A stretch of 14,235 bases of DNA from an uncultured Eubacteriales bacterium (GCA_905193725.1 CAJJPW010000026.1:1-14235); one strand, 5' to 3'. Positions 7,298-13,680 are shown, counted from the stretch's first letter. Made by a program: numbers and translations. Notes: a model not told the origin generated them from the sequence alone.

Positions 7298-8788
7298 TCA
7301 CCCCTCCACCGCTCCGACAATGCCGCGCATGATCTCCACTTCGTTTATCTGATCCCCCTCCAACTTGCGGGTAATGCGCCCTTCATACATGGTGTAGACG
7401 GTGTTGCTAATGCCTATCACCTCTAGTAGATCGCTGGAGTATAATAGGATCACAACCCCTTCATCCGCCAGTTGCCTCAACCGACGCATGATCTCCTGTT
7501 TGGTCTTCACATCGATGCCTCTTGTGGGTTCATTGAAGAGGATGACACGGGGCTGAATCCCTAGCACACGCCCCAGCACCACTTTTTGCTGGTTGCCTCC
7601 CGAAAGCTCGGCTACACAGGTTTCAGAGGAGGTGCACTTCACTTCCATGTCTTCAATGGTTTTTTGAACGAAAGTCCGCTCTGCCTTTTTGCGTATCACC
7701 CCTGCCCTTTGGCGCATATCTTGGCTGGACACTGTCAAGTTGCGTCCAATGGTGTGCCCTAAGAAAAGAGCGTCTGTCTTTCTCTCCTCTGGCACCAGGA
7801 TAATACCCTCCTTGATGTTCTTTCTGGCACTGCCCTGTTTCAGCTTCCTGCCCGCCAGCTCAATAGTGCCTCCATCGTATTTCTTGACTCCGGCTATACA
7901 GTCCAGCAGCACATCCTGCCCGTGGCCTTTGAGCCCTGCAATGCCCACGATTTCTCCCCTTCTCACATCTATGGAGATATCGGAGATGAGCCCATCCTTT
8001 CTGGACAGAGAGCGCACTGAAAAACACACTTCTTTTTTGGGCGTGCTTTTTTGAGGGAAGATCTCCGTAATGGTTCTACCTACCATCAGCTCTATGAGGC
8101 TGTCGTGCGTCAGCTGTTGGGTGGGCAATGTGGCCACCATGACTCCATCCTTTAGGACGGATACTTTATCTGCTATGGCAAAGATCTCGTCCATTCGATG
8201 GGAGATAAATAAGATGATCTTATTCGCGCTCTTGAGTGTGCGCAAAATGCGAAATAGCTTTTCTACCTCTTCGTTGTCCAGTGCAGAGGTGGTTTCATCG
8301 AATATCACAACGTCTGGGTCTGCCTCCAGCACCTTTAACACCTCTACCATGCACTGCTTGGAGAGGGGCAAATTTTTCACCAGCTCATCGCCGGGAATAT
8401 CCATATCGTACTGCTTGAGCAGCTCCTCAAACCTTTCTCGCTGTTTTTTCTGGGCAATGAGCCCGCCTTTTACTGGCTGATCGCCTAAGAAGATATTATC
8501 TATTACGCTCATCTCTCTCAGCAAAGTGAGCTCTTGGTATACCATGGCAAAGCCATTTTTGCGCGCCTCAAAGGGGCTGGGGAATCTAATTTCTTCGTCG
8601 CCGTAGTGTATGGAACCTCCCTCAAAGGGGAACTGGCCCATGAGTATCTTCAGGATGGTGCTCTTTCCCGCACCATTTTCCCCTACTAGTGCATGGATCT
8701 CCCCCGGCGCAAAGACAATATCCACATTACTCAGCACTCTATTCTTTCCAAAGGATTTTACCAATCCCTTTATTTCCAATGTCTTCAT
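7298..8788 (-). CDS. Sugar ABC transporter double ATPase, RbsA/MglA-like
   Basis: The 496-aa protein has two ATP-binding cassettes in tandem, the usual length for CUT2 ATPases. The first half has an intact Walker A GENGAGKST (36-44), Q-loop VYQE (Q85), Walker B VIFDE (D164, E165) and switch His H197, but a degenerate signature LPLSKQ (140-145). The second half has a degenerate Walker A (GLKGHGQD, 285-292, lacking GKS/T), an intact signature LSGGNQQ (395-401), and Walker B VILFNE where Asn419 replaces the usual Asp. The switch position reads SS instead of His. So one composite site (first Walker A with second signature) should hydrolyse ATP, as is typical of this family. Start ATG 8788 has a weak ribosome site (GGATGGTGA). 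It lies 73 nt after the binding-protein gene, separated by a hairpin. Confidence 0.93.
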   Translation of the reverse strand: MKTLEIKGLVKSFGKNRVLSNVDIVFAPGEIHALVGENGAGKSTILKILMGQFPFEGGSIHYGDEEIRFPSPFEARKNGFAMVYQELTLLREMSVIDNIFLGDQPVKGGLIAQKKQRERFEELLKQYDMDIPGDELVKNLPLSKQCMVEVLKVLEADPDVVIFDETTSALDNEEVEKLFRILRTLKSANKIILFISHRMDEIFAIADKVSVLKDGVMVATLPTQQLTHDSLIELMVGRTITEIFPQKSTPKKEVCFSVRSLSRKDGLISDISIDVRRGEIVGIAGLKGHGQDVLLDCIAGVKKYDGGTIELAGRKLKQGSARKNIKEGIILVPEERKTDALFLGHTIGRNLTVSSQDMRQRAGVIRKKAERTFVQKTIEDMEVKCTSSETCVAELSGGNQQKVVLGRVLGIQPRVILFNEPTRGIDVKTKQEIMRRLRQLADEGVVILLYSSDLLEVIGISNTVYTMYEGRITRKLEGDQINEVEIMRGIVGAVEG

Positions 8789-8811
8789 CTTGTCACCATC
8801 CGTTTAACCTA

Positions 8812-8839
8812 GAAGCGCCGCAATCTCTAGCGGCGCTTC
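8812..8839 (-). promoter_or_regulatory. Intercistronic hairpin between binding-protein and ATPase genes
   Basis: GAAGCGCCG (8812-8820) and CGGCGCTTC (8831-8839) form a perfect 9-bp GC-rich stem with a 10-nt loop. The minus strand then reads TAGGTTAAACGG with no T-run, so it is more likely a partial attenuator or mRNA-stabilising hairpin that favours expression of the binding protein over the downstream genes, as seen in other binding-protein operons. Confidence 0.6.
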
Positions 8840-8861
8840 CCAAGGTTATCGCATCATAGCC

Positions 8862-9902
8862 TTATTTGAATATCTCTTTGATTTGATCGTCTGGAAGATG
8901 AGTATCTACCCAGTAGCTTTCGGGGAGATCGGGATCGTAGTAATCGTCAATATCGTCGTCTCCAATGGAGCTGGTGGGAAGCATATAGAGTGCTTCAATT
9001 TCTTCCCCATTCAATGCGCGGATTGCCTGCTGTAGTGCAACCTCGCTGATATATGTGGGATACCCTGGGCACACGCTGGAAAATCCCTTATCCAGATTTT
9101 CTTTCCATACCTTTAAAAATCCGTTGCTTCCTTCACCCGACATGGGTACGAGGGGCTCTCCTGCCTCATTAAACGCGTCTACCGCTGCCTGTGTCATCGC
9201 GCCTCCCTGGGACCAGATGGCATCCACCTTTGTTCCGCTGCTCAGCAAACCTTCTACCGCTACCTTGGCCTTTGCATAATCCCAGTCCGCATTGACTTGG
9301 CTGACAATCTCAATATCTGGGTATTGTTCAAACACATTCATGGCACCCTCGGTACGCCCTTCCGAGCAGGTGGAGCCGGCAATGCCGTCTAGCATCATAA
9401 TTTTGCCCTTGCCGCCAATGGAATCGGCGATGAACTGTGCGCCAATTTCCCCAAATTCCACATCGTTACAGCTCACCTTTCCCGCTATTTCATCGGTCTC
9501 TACCAGGCTGTCAAAGGAGACCACTACAATGCCCTCTTCTGTGGCTTCCTCACAGACAGGAGAAAGAGCCGATGCAGAAGCTGCTGTAATGATGATGGCG
9601 TCACAGCCCTTTGTCATCAAATCTTTAAAGTCGGAGATCTGCTTGTTGGCGTCTCCATCTGCATTGGTGACATAGTATTCAGAGAGCACGCCTTCTTCTA
9701 CCAGGTTCTCTGCGGCGTATTTAAACTCCGCCTCCATCTGGGTTTGCCACGAGTTAGATACCGTGTAGTTGCAGAATCCTACCACCCAGCCACCATCGTT
9801 TTCTGGCTGCTCACCAGTTTCCGGCGCCGTTCCACAGGCGCATAACGCAACTACAATGCACACCATCAGTGCAAATGCCATTACCCGTTTTACATGTTTC
9901 AT
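8862..9902 (-). CDS. Sugar-binding lipoprotein of the CUT2 ABC transporter
   Basis: The 346-aa protein starts at ATG 9902, 6 nt behind AAGGAGG. Residues 1-22 are a lipoprotein signal (MKHVKRVMAFALMV...) ending in a lipobox LCAC, placing the lipidated cysteine at C23; an acidic, flexible linker follows. The mature part is a type I periplasmic-binding fold (Peripla_BP_4, RbsB-like): a first strand VVGFCNYTVSNSW, the DFKDLMTKGCDAIII region, VVVSFDSLV, KIMMLDGIAGSTCSEGR, and VDAIWSQGGAMTQAAVDA. It would be tethered outside the membrane and deliver ligand to the two permeases. Ligand identity cannot be read. It is the first transporter gene, 94 nt after the regulator, and the downstream hairpin suggests higher expression than the rest. 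Confidence 0.92.
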   Translation of the reverse strand: MKHVKRVMAFALMVCIVVALCACGTAPETGEQPENDGGWVVGFCNYTVSNSWQTQMEAEFKYAAENLVEEGVLSEYYVTNADGDANKQISDFKDLMTKGCDAIIITAASASALSPVCEEATEEGIVVVSFDSLVETDEIAGKVSCNDVEFGEIGAQFIADSIGGKGKIMMLDGIAGSTCSEGRTEGAMNVFEQYPDIEIVSQVNADWDYAKAKVAVEGLLSSGTKVDAIWSQGGAMTQAAVDAFNEAGEPLVPMSGEGSNGFLKVWKENLDKGFSSVCPGYPTYISEVALQQAIRALNGEEIEALYMLPTSSIGDDDIDDYYDPDLPESYWVDTHLPDDQIKEIFK

Positions 9903-9928
9903 TTTTTTCCTCCTTTTAGCATCTTATT

Positions 9929-9997
9929 GCAGGAATCTCACGGTAGGCATTTTGCATGGCTGCACTTTATAAAAGCTGCCTTAGTTAGAATTCCTGC
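9929..9997. repeat. 8-bp inverted repeat flanking the binding-protein leader
   Basis: GCAGGAAT (9929-9936) and ATTCCTGC (9990-9997) are perfect inverse copies 53 nt apart, spanning the gap between the regulator stop and the binding-protein start. They could be paired half-sites for a looping regulator or an RNA stem. A TATAAA box lies between them but no convincing -35 is seen. Could be chance. Confidence 0.3.
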
Positions 9998-10662
9998 TAG
10001 TTACTATCTTCGTATTCGCGCGAACGAATATCCTCTAGATGAGAATATAATGTGAACTTTGATATATCTAAGTAATTTGTAATTCGATCTGATGATTTTT
10101 TGATTTGGAAAAATCCTCTGTCGTCCAGATATTTTATGAATTCCCGCTTGTCCTTCTTTTTCATGTAGATGACGGGCTTGCCGATCTCTTCCTGGGCCTG
10201 ATTTATCATATGATCCATCAGCTCGCTCACATCTGAACAGGCATGTGTCTTTTCAGGCTCTGCTGCCGTTACCAAGTCTGCCAGTTGCTGTTGTGCAAAA
10301 ATGATGTTTGTCACATCTGTGTTGACGGTTATGGTTCCCAAAAGCTTTCGCTCGGACTTAATGGGCACAGTACAAGACTGTATATATTTCCCGCCAACCG
10401 TATTTATATTTTTTGAGAGCATCACAGGCTCCTCTTCCAACGTTTGCGCTGCTATTCCATTATATATGAGGCCGATGCTGTGCTCAGGAGAATTATTTTT
10501 CGAATATATGATCTTCAGGTTTTTGTCCTCTGTGAGCCTACAGATAATTACCTCGCTCTTGCTGCCGTACATGCCAGTGAGCAACAAAGACAGCGGCTCA
10601 TTGAGAGTATCCATCAAATTTTCAAATGTCATATTCATCTTATTCCCACTCTTCGTTTCCAA
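9997..10662 (-). CDS. YheO-like PAS / HTH_22 transcriptional regulator
   Basis: The 221-aa protein fits the YheO/DauR-type architecture: an N-terminal PAS-like sensor (about residues 15-130, with SEVIICRL and LLGTITVNTDVT strands) and a C-terminal helix-turn-helix (about 165-215; REFIKYLDDRGFFQIK ... ITNYLDISKFTLYSHLEDIR) matching the PF13309 pattern. Such proteins are cytosolic DNA-binding regulators whose PAS domain is thought to sense a small molecule. It heads the sugar cluster on the same strand, so it probably controls the transporter operon. The start is uncertain: TTG 10662 has AGGAG 9 nt upstream, but a TTGACA/TATTTT promoter pair overlaps that TTG, which would favour ATG 10638 or 10632 (213 or 211 aa). 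Confidence 0.85.
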   Translation of the reverse strand: METKSGNKMNMTFENLMDTLNEPLSLLLTGMYGSKSEVIICRLTEDKNLKIIYSKNNSPEHSIGLIYNGIAAQTLEEEPVMLSKNINTVGGKYIQSCTVPIKSERKLLGTITVNTDVTNIIFAQQQLADLVTAAEPEKTHACSDVSELMDHMINQAQEEIGKPVIYMKKKDKREFIKYLDDRGFFQIKKSSDRITNYLDISKFTLYSHLEDIRSREYEDSN

Positions 10663-10689
10663 AATACCACACTCCTATCCAATTGTCAA
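10661..10689 (-). promoter_or_regulatory. Candidate promoter for the regulator and sugar operon
   Basis: The minus strand has a perfect -35 TTGACA (10689-10684) and TATTTT (10666-10661, 4 of 6) with 17-nt spacing. If used, transcription starts inside the longest reading of the regulator, so translation would begin at ATG 10638 or 10632. A promoter further upstream would instead allow the TTG start. Confidence 0.4.
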
Positions 10690-10739
10690 ACATTTTTTTA
10701 GCTTACCTAAAAATTTATTAGATTTTTTTATGTTGCCAC

Positions 10740-10805
10740 GCTCCACAAGAGCCCTAAATCTACAAAAGGGCGCCTTACCATTTCATTTGTAACTTTTTGT
10801 GGAGC
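10740..10805. repeat. 9-bp inverted repeat with nested GCCC/GGGC pair
   Basis: GCTCCACAA (10740-10748) and TTGTGGAGC (10797-10805) are perfect inverse copies 48 nt apart, enclosing a smaller GCCC...GGGC pair. On the plus strand TATTTTTT follows immediately, giving a terminator-like outline although no + gene ends here. It may be a structured RNA, a miniature inverted-repeat element, or a distal operator. Confidence 0.45.
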
Positions 10806-10988
10806 TATTTTTTAAAGGTATTCGATAGGCCTAAATTATTTCCTTTTTTTCTAGATATCTCACTTTTCTATCTTCCTTGGATTTACGGCGTTTCTGTTCT
10901 TTTATCGCCTATCGCCTCTTTGAAATATAAAAAAACACCTTGTAGATATGTTTTACTGATGGAAAAATAATTTTTCTGGATTTCATCT

Positions 10989-11020
10989 AAAAAGCGCTTA
11001 CTTAGAAAAAGCAGCGCCTT
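10989..11020 (-). terminator. Terminator downstream of the RHH/XRE pair
   Basis: On the minus strand AAGGCGC (11020-11014) pairs with GCGCTTT (10997-10991), including one G-T pair, with a 16-nt loop and a T-run after the stem. It starts 9 nt past the stop of the 11029-11289 frame. Confidence 0.6.
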
Positions 11021-11028
11021 ATTTTTGG

Positions 11029-11289
11029 TTATTTAATTTCTTGCCCTAGATGATCAAAGTCTGGTGTAGAGAAAAATTCTCCTAAAGTGATTCCCAATCC
11101 ATCACAAATCTTTTTGATTGATACGATACCTGGATTTTTACTCTTTTCATTTAGAATAACAAAATATATGGATAACAGCAAAATCGGAAATGAAAATGCG
11201 CCTATCCTATTCCATTCATCTGGGATCGAATATTGGGAAAGTTGCACAACATTTTTACTATCAAGCAACAGCTTTTGTTTATTTATCAT
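11029..11289 (-). pseudogene. Degraded XRE-type helix-turn-helix regulator
   Basis: The last ~36 residues of this 86-codon frame (NPGIVSIKKICDGLGITLGE and FFSTPDFDHLGQEIK) match the C-terminal half of small Clostridial XRE/Cro regulators. The preceding LLLSIYFVILNEKSKNPG is like a recognition helix (normally 'LPLSTIYSILN...') with substitutions, and the first 40 residues do not resemble the usual helices 1-2, so the N-terminal part appears replaced, deleted or heavily mutated. ATG 11289 overlaps the end of the ribbon-helix-helix gene by 11 nt and lacks a good ribosome site. It could still be translated as a small protein, but as a DNA-binding domain it looks inactive. Call is by pattern memory. 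Confidence 0.5.
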
Positions 11290-11455
11290 CTACTAGGCAT
11301 TCTTCATTTTCCTGTTCATATTTTTCTATATACAGTTTGCAAATATGTTCCAGCAAATTGCTCAAACTTCTGGTGTCCTCCTTTGCGATAAAACGCATTT
11401 TATTTAATAGCTTTTCTTCTATATGAAATGTAAATGGCGTTTTATTTGTTGGCAT
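11279..11455 (-). CDS. Small ribbon-helix-helix (Arc-like) DNA-binding protein
   Basis: ATG 11455 sits 7 nt behind AAGGAG and gives a 58-aa protein; the open frame extends 35 codons further upstream but that extension has no ribosome site and no family resemblance. The sequence TPFTFHIEEKLLNKMRFIAK followed by EDTRSLSNLLEHICKLYIEKYEQE fits the strand-helix-helix plan of Arc/MetJ-type regulators, with the FTFHI strand as the DNA-contacting element and RSLSNLLEHI starting helix 2. These small proteins are common on plasmids and integrative elements of Clostridia. It is coupled to the degraded XRE frame downstream. Target unknown. Confidence 0.65.
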   Translation of the reverse strand: MPTNKTPFTFHIEEKLLNKMRFIAKEDTRSLSNLLEHICKLYIEKYEQENEECLVDDK

Positions 11456-11533
11456 AATATACTCCTTATTATTCCAAAATGAATTTGACTTCGTGATATA
11501 TCGTACGTTTATTTTATCTAATTTTACAAAGCA

Positions 11534-11960
11534 ATGTGTGGGATATATCGAAAATTTCAAATACTAGTGGATTTCATTGAAGAGCATAATGTACCCCTGT
11601 TTTACGTGGGAAACCAAGGCGATTACGATACCCATGTATATTCCGTATTACAAGAGCTATCGCTTATTTATCCTCATATCCACTACGCAGTTGTCATGGC
11701 CTATCTGCCTTCAAGCCATGGGGTCCGGTGATTTCTTCTATTCTATCTTCCCAGAAAGAATTGAAGTAGTTCCCCGCCGGTTTGCCATCTCTTGGCGAAA
11801 TAAGTGGATGCTCCAAAAGGCTGACTATGTCATTGTGTATATCACCCATTCTTGGGGTGGGGTTGCACAATTTGCAGCAATAGCCCAGCGGAAGAAAAAG
11901 GTTGTAATCCATCTTACAGACTGTAATTTGCCTTCAGAAATTCAAACAGAAGAAGGATGA
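11534..11960 (+). pseudogene. SLOG-superfamily (DUF1273/YpsA-like) protein, 5'-truncated and frameshifted
   Basis: Two adjacent frames together encode most of a SLOG-family protein. The first (to TGA 11729-11731) gives LVDFIEEHNVPLFYVGNQGD and YPHIHYAVVMAYLP; the second, +1 shifted (from about 11727), gives SIFPERIEVVPRRFAISWRN, then KWMLQKADYVIVYITHSWGG and AQRKKKVVIHLTD, ending at TGA 11958. These are the GNxG nucleotide-loop, the 'PPRFAISxRNxWM' and the 'ADYVVxYVTHxxGG' regions of that family. The N-terminal 'CGHR'-type strand is missing and no matching sequence lies upstream, and a single-base shift plus a short deletion separates the halves near 11715-11727. Intact relatives bind nucleotide-like ligands and occur on mobile elements. 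This copy is dead. Confidence 0.75.
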
Positions 11961-12003
11961 GAGATATCTAGCGTCTTTATGCAGCAGTTATGGAAACTAT
12001 TGG

Positions 12004-12079
12004 TTTCGGGCATAAAAATACCGCAATCCATCAAAGTGAATTGCGGCGTTCGGTACAGCGTCACACTACTGGTGGAGGA
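12004..12079. repeat. Displaced second copy of the ssrA 3' end and terminator (copy A)
   Basis: This 76-bp stretch aligns almost end to end with 13681-13757, both starting TTTCGGGCATAAAAA and both ending in TGGTGGAGG, the complement of the tmRNA 3' end. Roughly ten mismatches and one indel separate them. The terminator stem is intact or better here (CCGCAAT/ATTGCGG) while the GCAGCG hairpin next to the CCA end is degraded. Past TGGTGGAGG the match to ssrA is lost and the sequence continues into the GC-rich repeat. Confidence 0.8.
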
Positions 12080-12142
12080 AAGTTCCTCCGCAGCCTTTAC
12101 CCACTTTCTGGCTGCGTTTGCTCCTGGTTTAACTCCTCCATT
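12070..12142. repeat. Degraded GC-rich repeat (shorter copy)
   Basis: From TGGTGGAGG this aligns with the copy at 13489-13611: AGTTCC.CCGC, CTTTCTGGC and TAACTCCTCCATT are shared in order. It lacks about 45 bp of the central part and has drifted toward AT. Confidence 0.65.
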
Positions 12143-12278
12143 GCGATTCACAAATAAAACAGTTTTTTCTGCTGTGATATTGGAACCCATGTATGTCACG
12201 ACATCTTTAATCGGCACGTCTGAAAATACCGGTAAATAAACACTTCTAGACGAAGGGTTGGAATTTCTTTATTTTTTT

Positions 12279-12380
12279 CAATGGTTGTTTTGGATCTTTT
12301 TTATTTTGGCGACTAATTTAAAAGACAAAACAAATACAAACCCGCATATATAATGGGATTATAACAAAAAACAACCATTG
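12279..12380. repeat. 102-bp AT-rich segment with 13-bp terminal inverted repeats
   Basis: CAATGGTTGTTTT (12279-12291) and AAAACAACCATTG (12368-12380) are perfect inverse copies enclosing 76 bp with no coding content. The outline is that of a miniature inverted-repeat element, but I see no target-site duplication at the edges, so a long-range RNA stem downstream of the XRE gene is an alternative. Confidence 0.5.
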
Positions 12381-12422
12381 GTGTCTTCAATATTATAATG
12401 TTTGAAAAATATAGCTATTCAC

Positions 12423-13361
12423 TCAAGATAGGTAGTTCTGGATGATTTTGCGAACATCCGGCGCAAGCCTTACTCCATCGACCTTTTTCGAAATCCGACT
12501 ATAGAGGGCAGCAGCCTGCTCTTCAAGCCTCGAGTAGGGATCGTTGCAGTAAAACGCCTTTTCCCATGAGTAGGTACCATCTTGGTTATTACGGCAGAAA
12601 ATAAAATCATAATGAAGGCCCTTGTATTGTTCGGTTTGAAAAGCAATGACCATTAAACGTTGACCTTTACTGATTGAGCCGCAAGAGTACACATCACCGC
12701 CCAATGTCCACTTTACGTCCTGATTCATATGGCCCTCTGGGTGATAGATGACAGTACCATCATCTTCTTCAGTAAAGAGTGGAAGATGAATAAGTATCGG
12801 ACTGCTCGCACAAAGATATCCGCCCTCGCAATCCCATTCAATTTCATCCAGTATTGTCTGGGTTGACAATTTTACGATAAATCGGCGCAGCAGATCAGCA
12901 GTCTCCAAGGGAATACGAAAATCACGGTTAGCTAAGTCATCAATGCTCACTCCAAAGAACTTAGCCACTTTCCAGACCACATCGATACTAAGCCTCTTGT
13001 TTGTATTCTGTCGGGCAGTACGGGAAATATAGCCTGTACTAATACCAAGCATTTTTTCTAATTCGCCTAAGCGTATATCGTTGAACTTAGCAAGATATGT
13101 GATATTAGAAGCAAGAACGCTATTGTTAAAATTGCCAATAGAATCAAGATATTCTTGGATATAACCATTTTGTCTTTCTTTAAGTTTTTCCCAATTAAAA
13201 ATATCCTCATTGTGCATAGTAGAATCAATTATTGTTTGTATGGTATCTCTGACGCCTAAGGCTTCTACGAGCTCTGGAAGCGATGTGGGACAAACAAGAG
13301 AACGTAACTCACCTTGGTATTCAAACTTGTTTTCCTTGTACTGATCAAATTGATTGGACAT
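12423..13361 (-). CDS. XRE-type helix-turn-helix regulator with large C-terminal domain
   Basis: The chosen start, ATG 13361, gives 312 aa and lies 8 nt behind AGGAGG; an in-frame GTG at 13370 is part of that ribosome site. Residues about 84-147 form an XRE/Cro helix-turn-helix: ITYLAKFNDIRLGELEKMLG followed by ISTGYISRTAR and LSIDVVWKVAKFFGVSIDDL. The 83-residue N-terminal extension and the C-terminal 165 residues (with SSPILIHLPLFTEEDD, a GGDVYSCGSISKGQRLMVIA strand pair and a Tyr/Trp-rich segment) match no domain I can name; the latter could be a ligand- or effector-binding module. No signal peptide or membrane segment. It stands alone between copies of the ssrA-end repeat, so it may be cargo or a control gene of an inserted element. 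A near-consensus promoter with a palindrome suggests self-regulation. Confidence 0.75.
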   Translation of the reverse strand: MSNQFDQYKENKFEYQGELRSLVCPTSLPELVEALGVRDTIQTIIDSTMHNEDIFNWEKLKERQNGYIQEYLDSIGNFNNSVLASNITYLAKFNDIRLGELEKMLGISTGYISRTARQNTNKRLSIDVVWKVAKFFGVSIDDLANRDFRIPLETADLLRRFIVKLSTQTILDEIEWDCEGGYLCASSPILIHLPLFTEEDDGTVIYHPEGHMNQDVKWTLGGDVYSCGSISKGQRLMVIAFQTEQYKGLHYDFIFCRNNQDGTYSWEKAFYCNDPYSRLEEQAAALYSRISKKVDGVRLAPDVRKIIQNYLS

Positions 13362-13391
13362 AATATCCACCTCCTATTATAGTTCAATTAT

Positions 13392-13420
13392 ATTATACCA
13401 CTTGTACCATATGGTGTAAA
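13392..13420 (-). promoter_or_regulatory. Near-consensus promoter with palindromic operator for the XRE gene
   Basis: The minus strand shows TTTACA (13420-13415), 17-nt spacing and a perfect TATAAT (13397-13392). Within the spacer lies the 10-bp palindrome ACCATATGGT (13406-13415), and the half-site TACCA recurs at 13396-13400. A repressor binding there would block polymerase, which fits autoregulation by the XRE protein 30 nt downstream; the identity of the binder is inferred. Confidence 0.7.
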
Positions 13421-13488
13421 TCATTCAATTTATATTTAATTTGTACATTTCATCATCCTTGGACTTAGTATATCTATTACATACTTCT

Positions 13489-13611
13489 AGTGGAGGCGAG
13501 GGGAGTTCCGCCGCGGACTTTGTCCGCTTTCTGGCCTCGCTCCCTCGCTTCCGCTCCCTTTGGTCGCTCTTCTGCTTTCGCAGCGCTCGCTCCCGGCCTA
13601 ACTCCTCCATT
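13489..13611. repeat. GC-rich structured repeat ending in an ssrA 3'-end copy
   Basis: This 123-bp segment is strongly GC-rich inside AT-rich flanks. Bases 13490-13507 are identical over 18 nt to 13750-13767, the complement of the tmRNA 3' end, exactly 260 bp away. Outer parts GGAGTT/AACTCC are inverted, and internal hairpins include GCGGAC-AAA-GTCCGC and CTGC-GAAA-GCAG (minus strand). Read on the minus strand it would give Arg/Glu/Lys-rich nonsense with no ribosome site, so it is non-coding. I recall similar GC-rich tracts near RNA genes in Lachnospiraceae. Confidence 0.7.
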
Positions 13612-13680
13612 TCCTATTCGGTAAAAAAGATTCCACGTATTAACATGATACTTTTGCAACACATTTTCAACGCGCCTCTC

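Larger units (their letters stand above)
10663..11028. other. AT-rich 366-bp gene-free stretch upstream of the regulator
   Basis: No credible gene is seen here. It holds the candidate regulator promoter (10661-10689), a long-spaced inverted repeat (10740-10805), an AT-rich hairpin with arms GAAAAAT/ATTTTTC near 10961-10975, and the terminator of the degraded XRE gene at 10989-11020. I recognise no riboswitch or RNA gene. The sharp drop in GC relative to the operon marks the edge of the accessory strip. Confidence 0.6.
11961..12422. other. Gene-free repeat-rich stretch between SLOG pseudogene and XRE regulator
   Basis: No convincing coding sequence is present. The stretch holds a second copy of the ssrA 3' flank and terminator (12004-12079), joined to a degraded GC-rich repeat (12070-12142), then an AT-rich segment bounded by 13-bp inverted repeats (12279-12380). 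The open frame on the minus strand at 11942-12217 merely reads through the repeat. Confidence 0.6.

Noticed and set aside
9903..9996. CcpA cre site upstream of the binding-protein gene
   Set aside because: No sequence close to the usual TGNAANCGNTNNCA pattern was found there.
10663..11028. Riboswitch or T-box leader for the sugar operon
   Set aside because: No T-box, known riboswitch core or antiterminator pair could be recognised; only simple inverted repeats are seen.
11942..12217. 91-codon minus-strand frame
   Set aside because: It merely crosses the second copy of the ssrA terminator and the degraded GC-rich repeat, and overlaps the SLOG pseudogene end.
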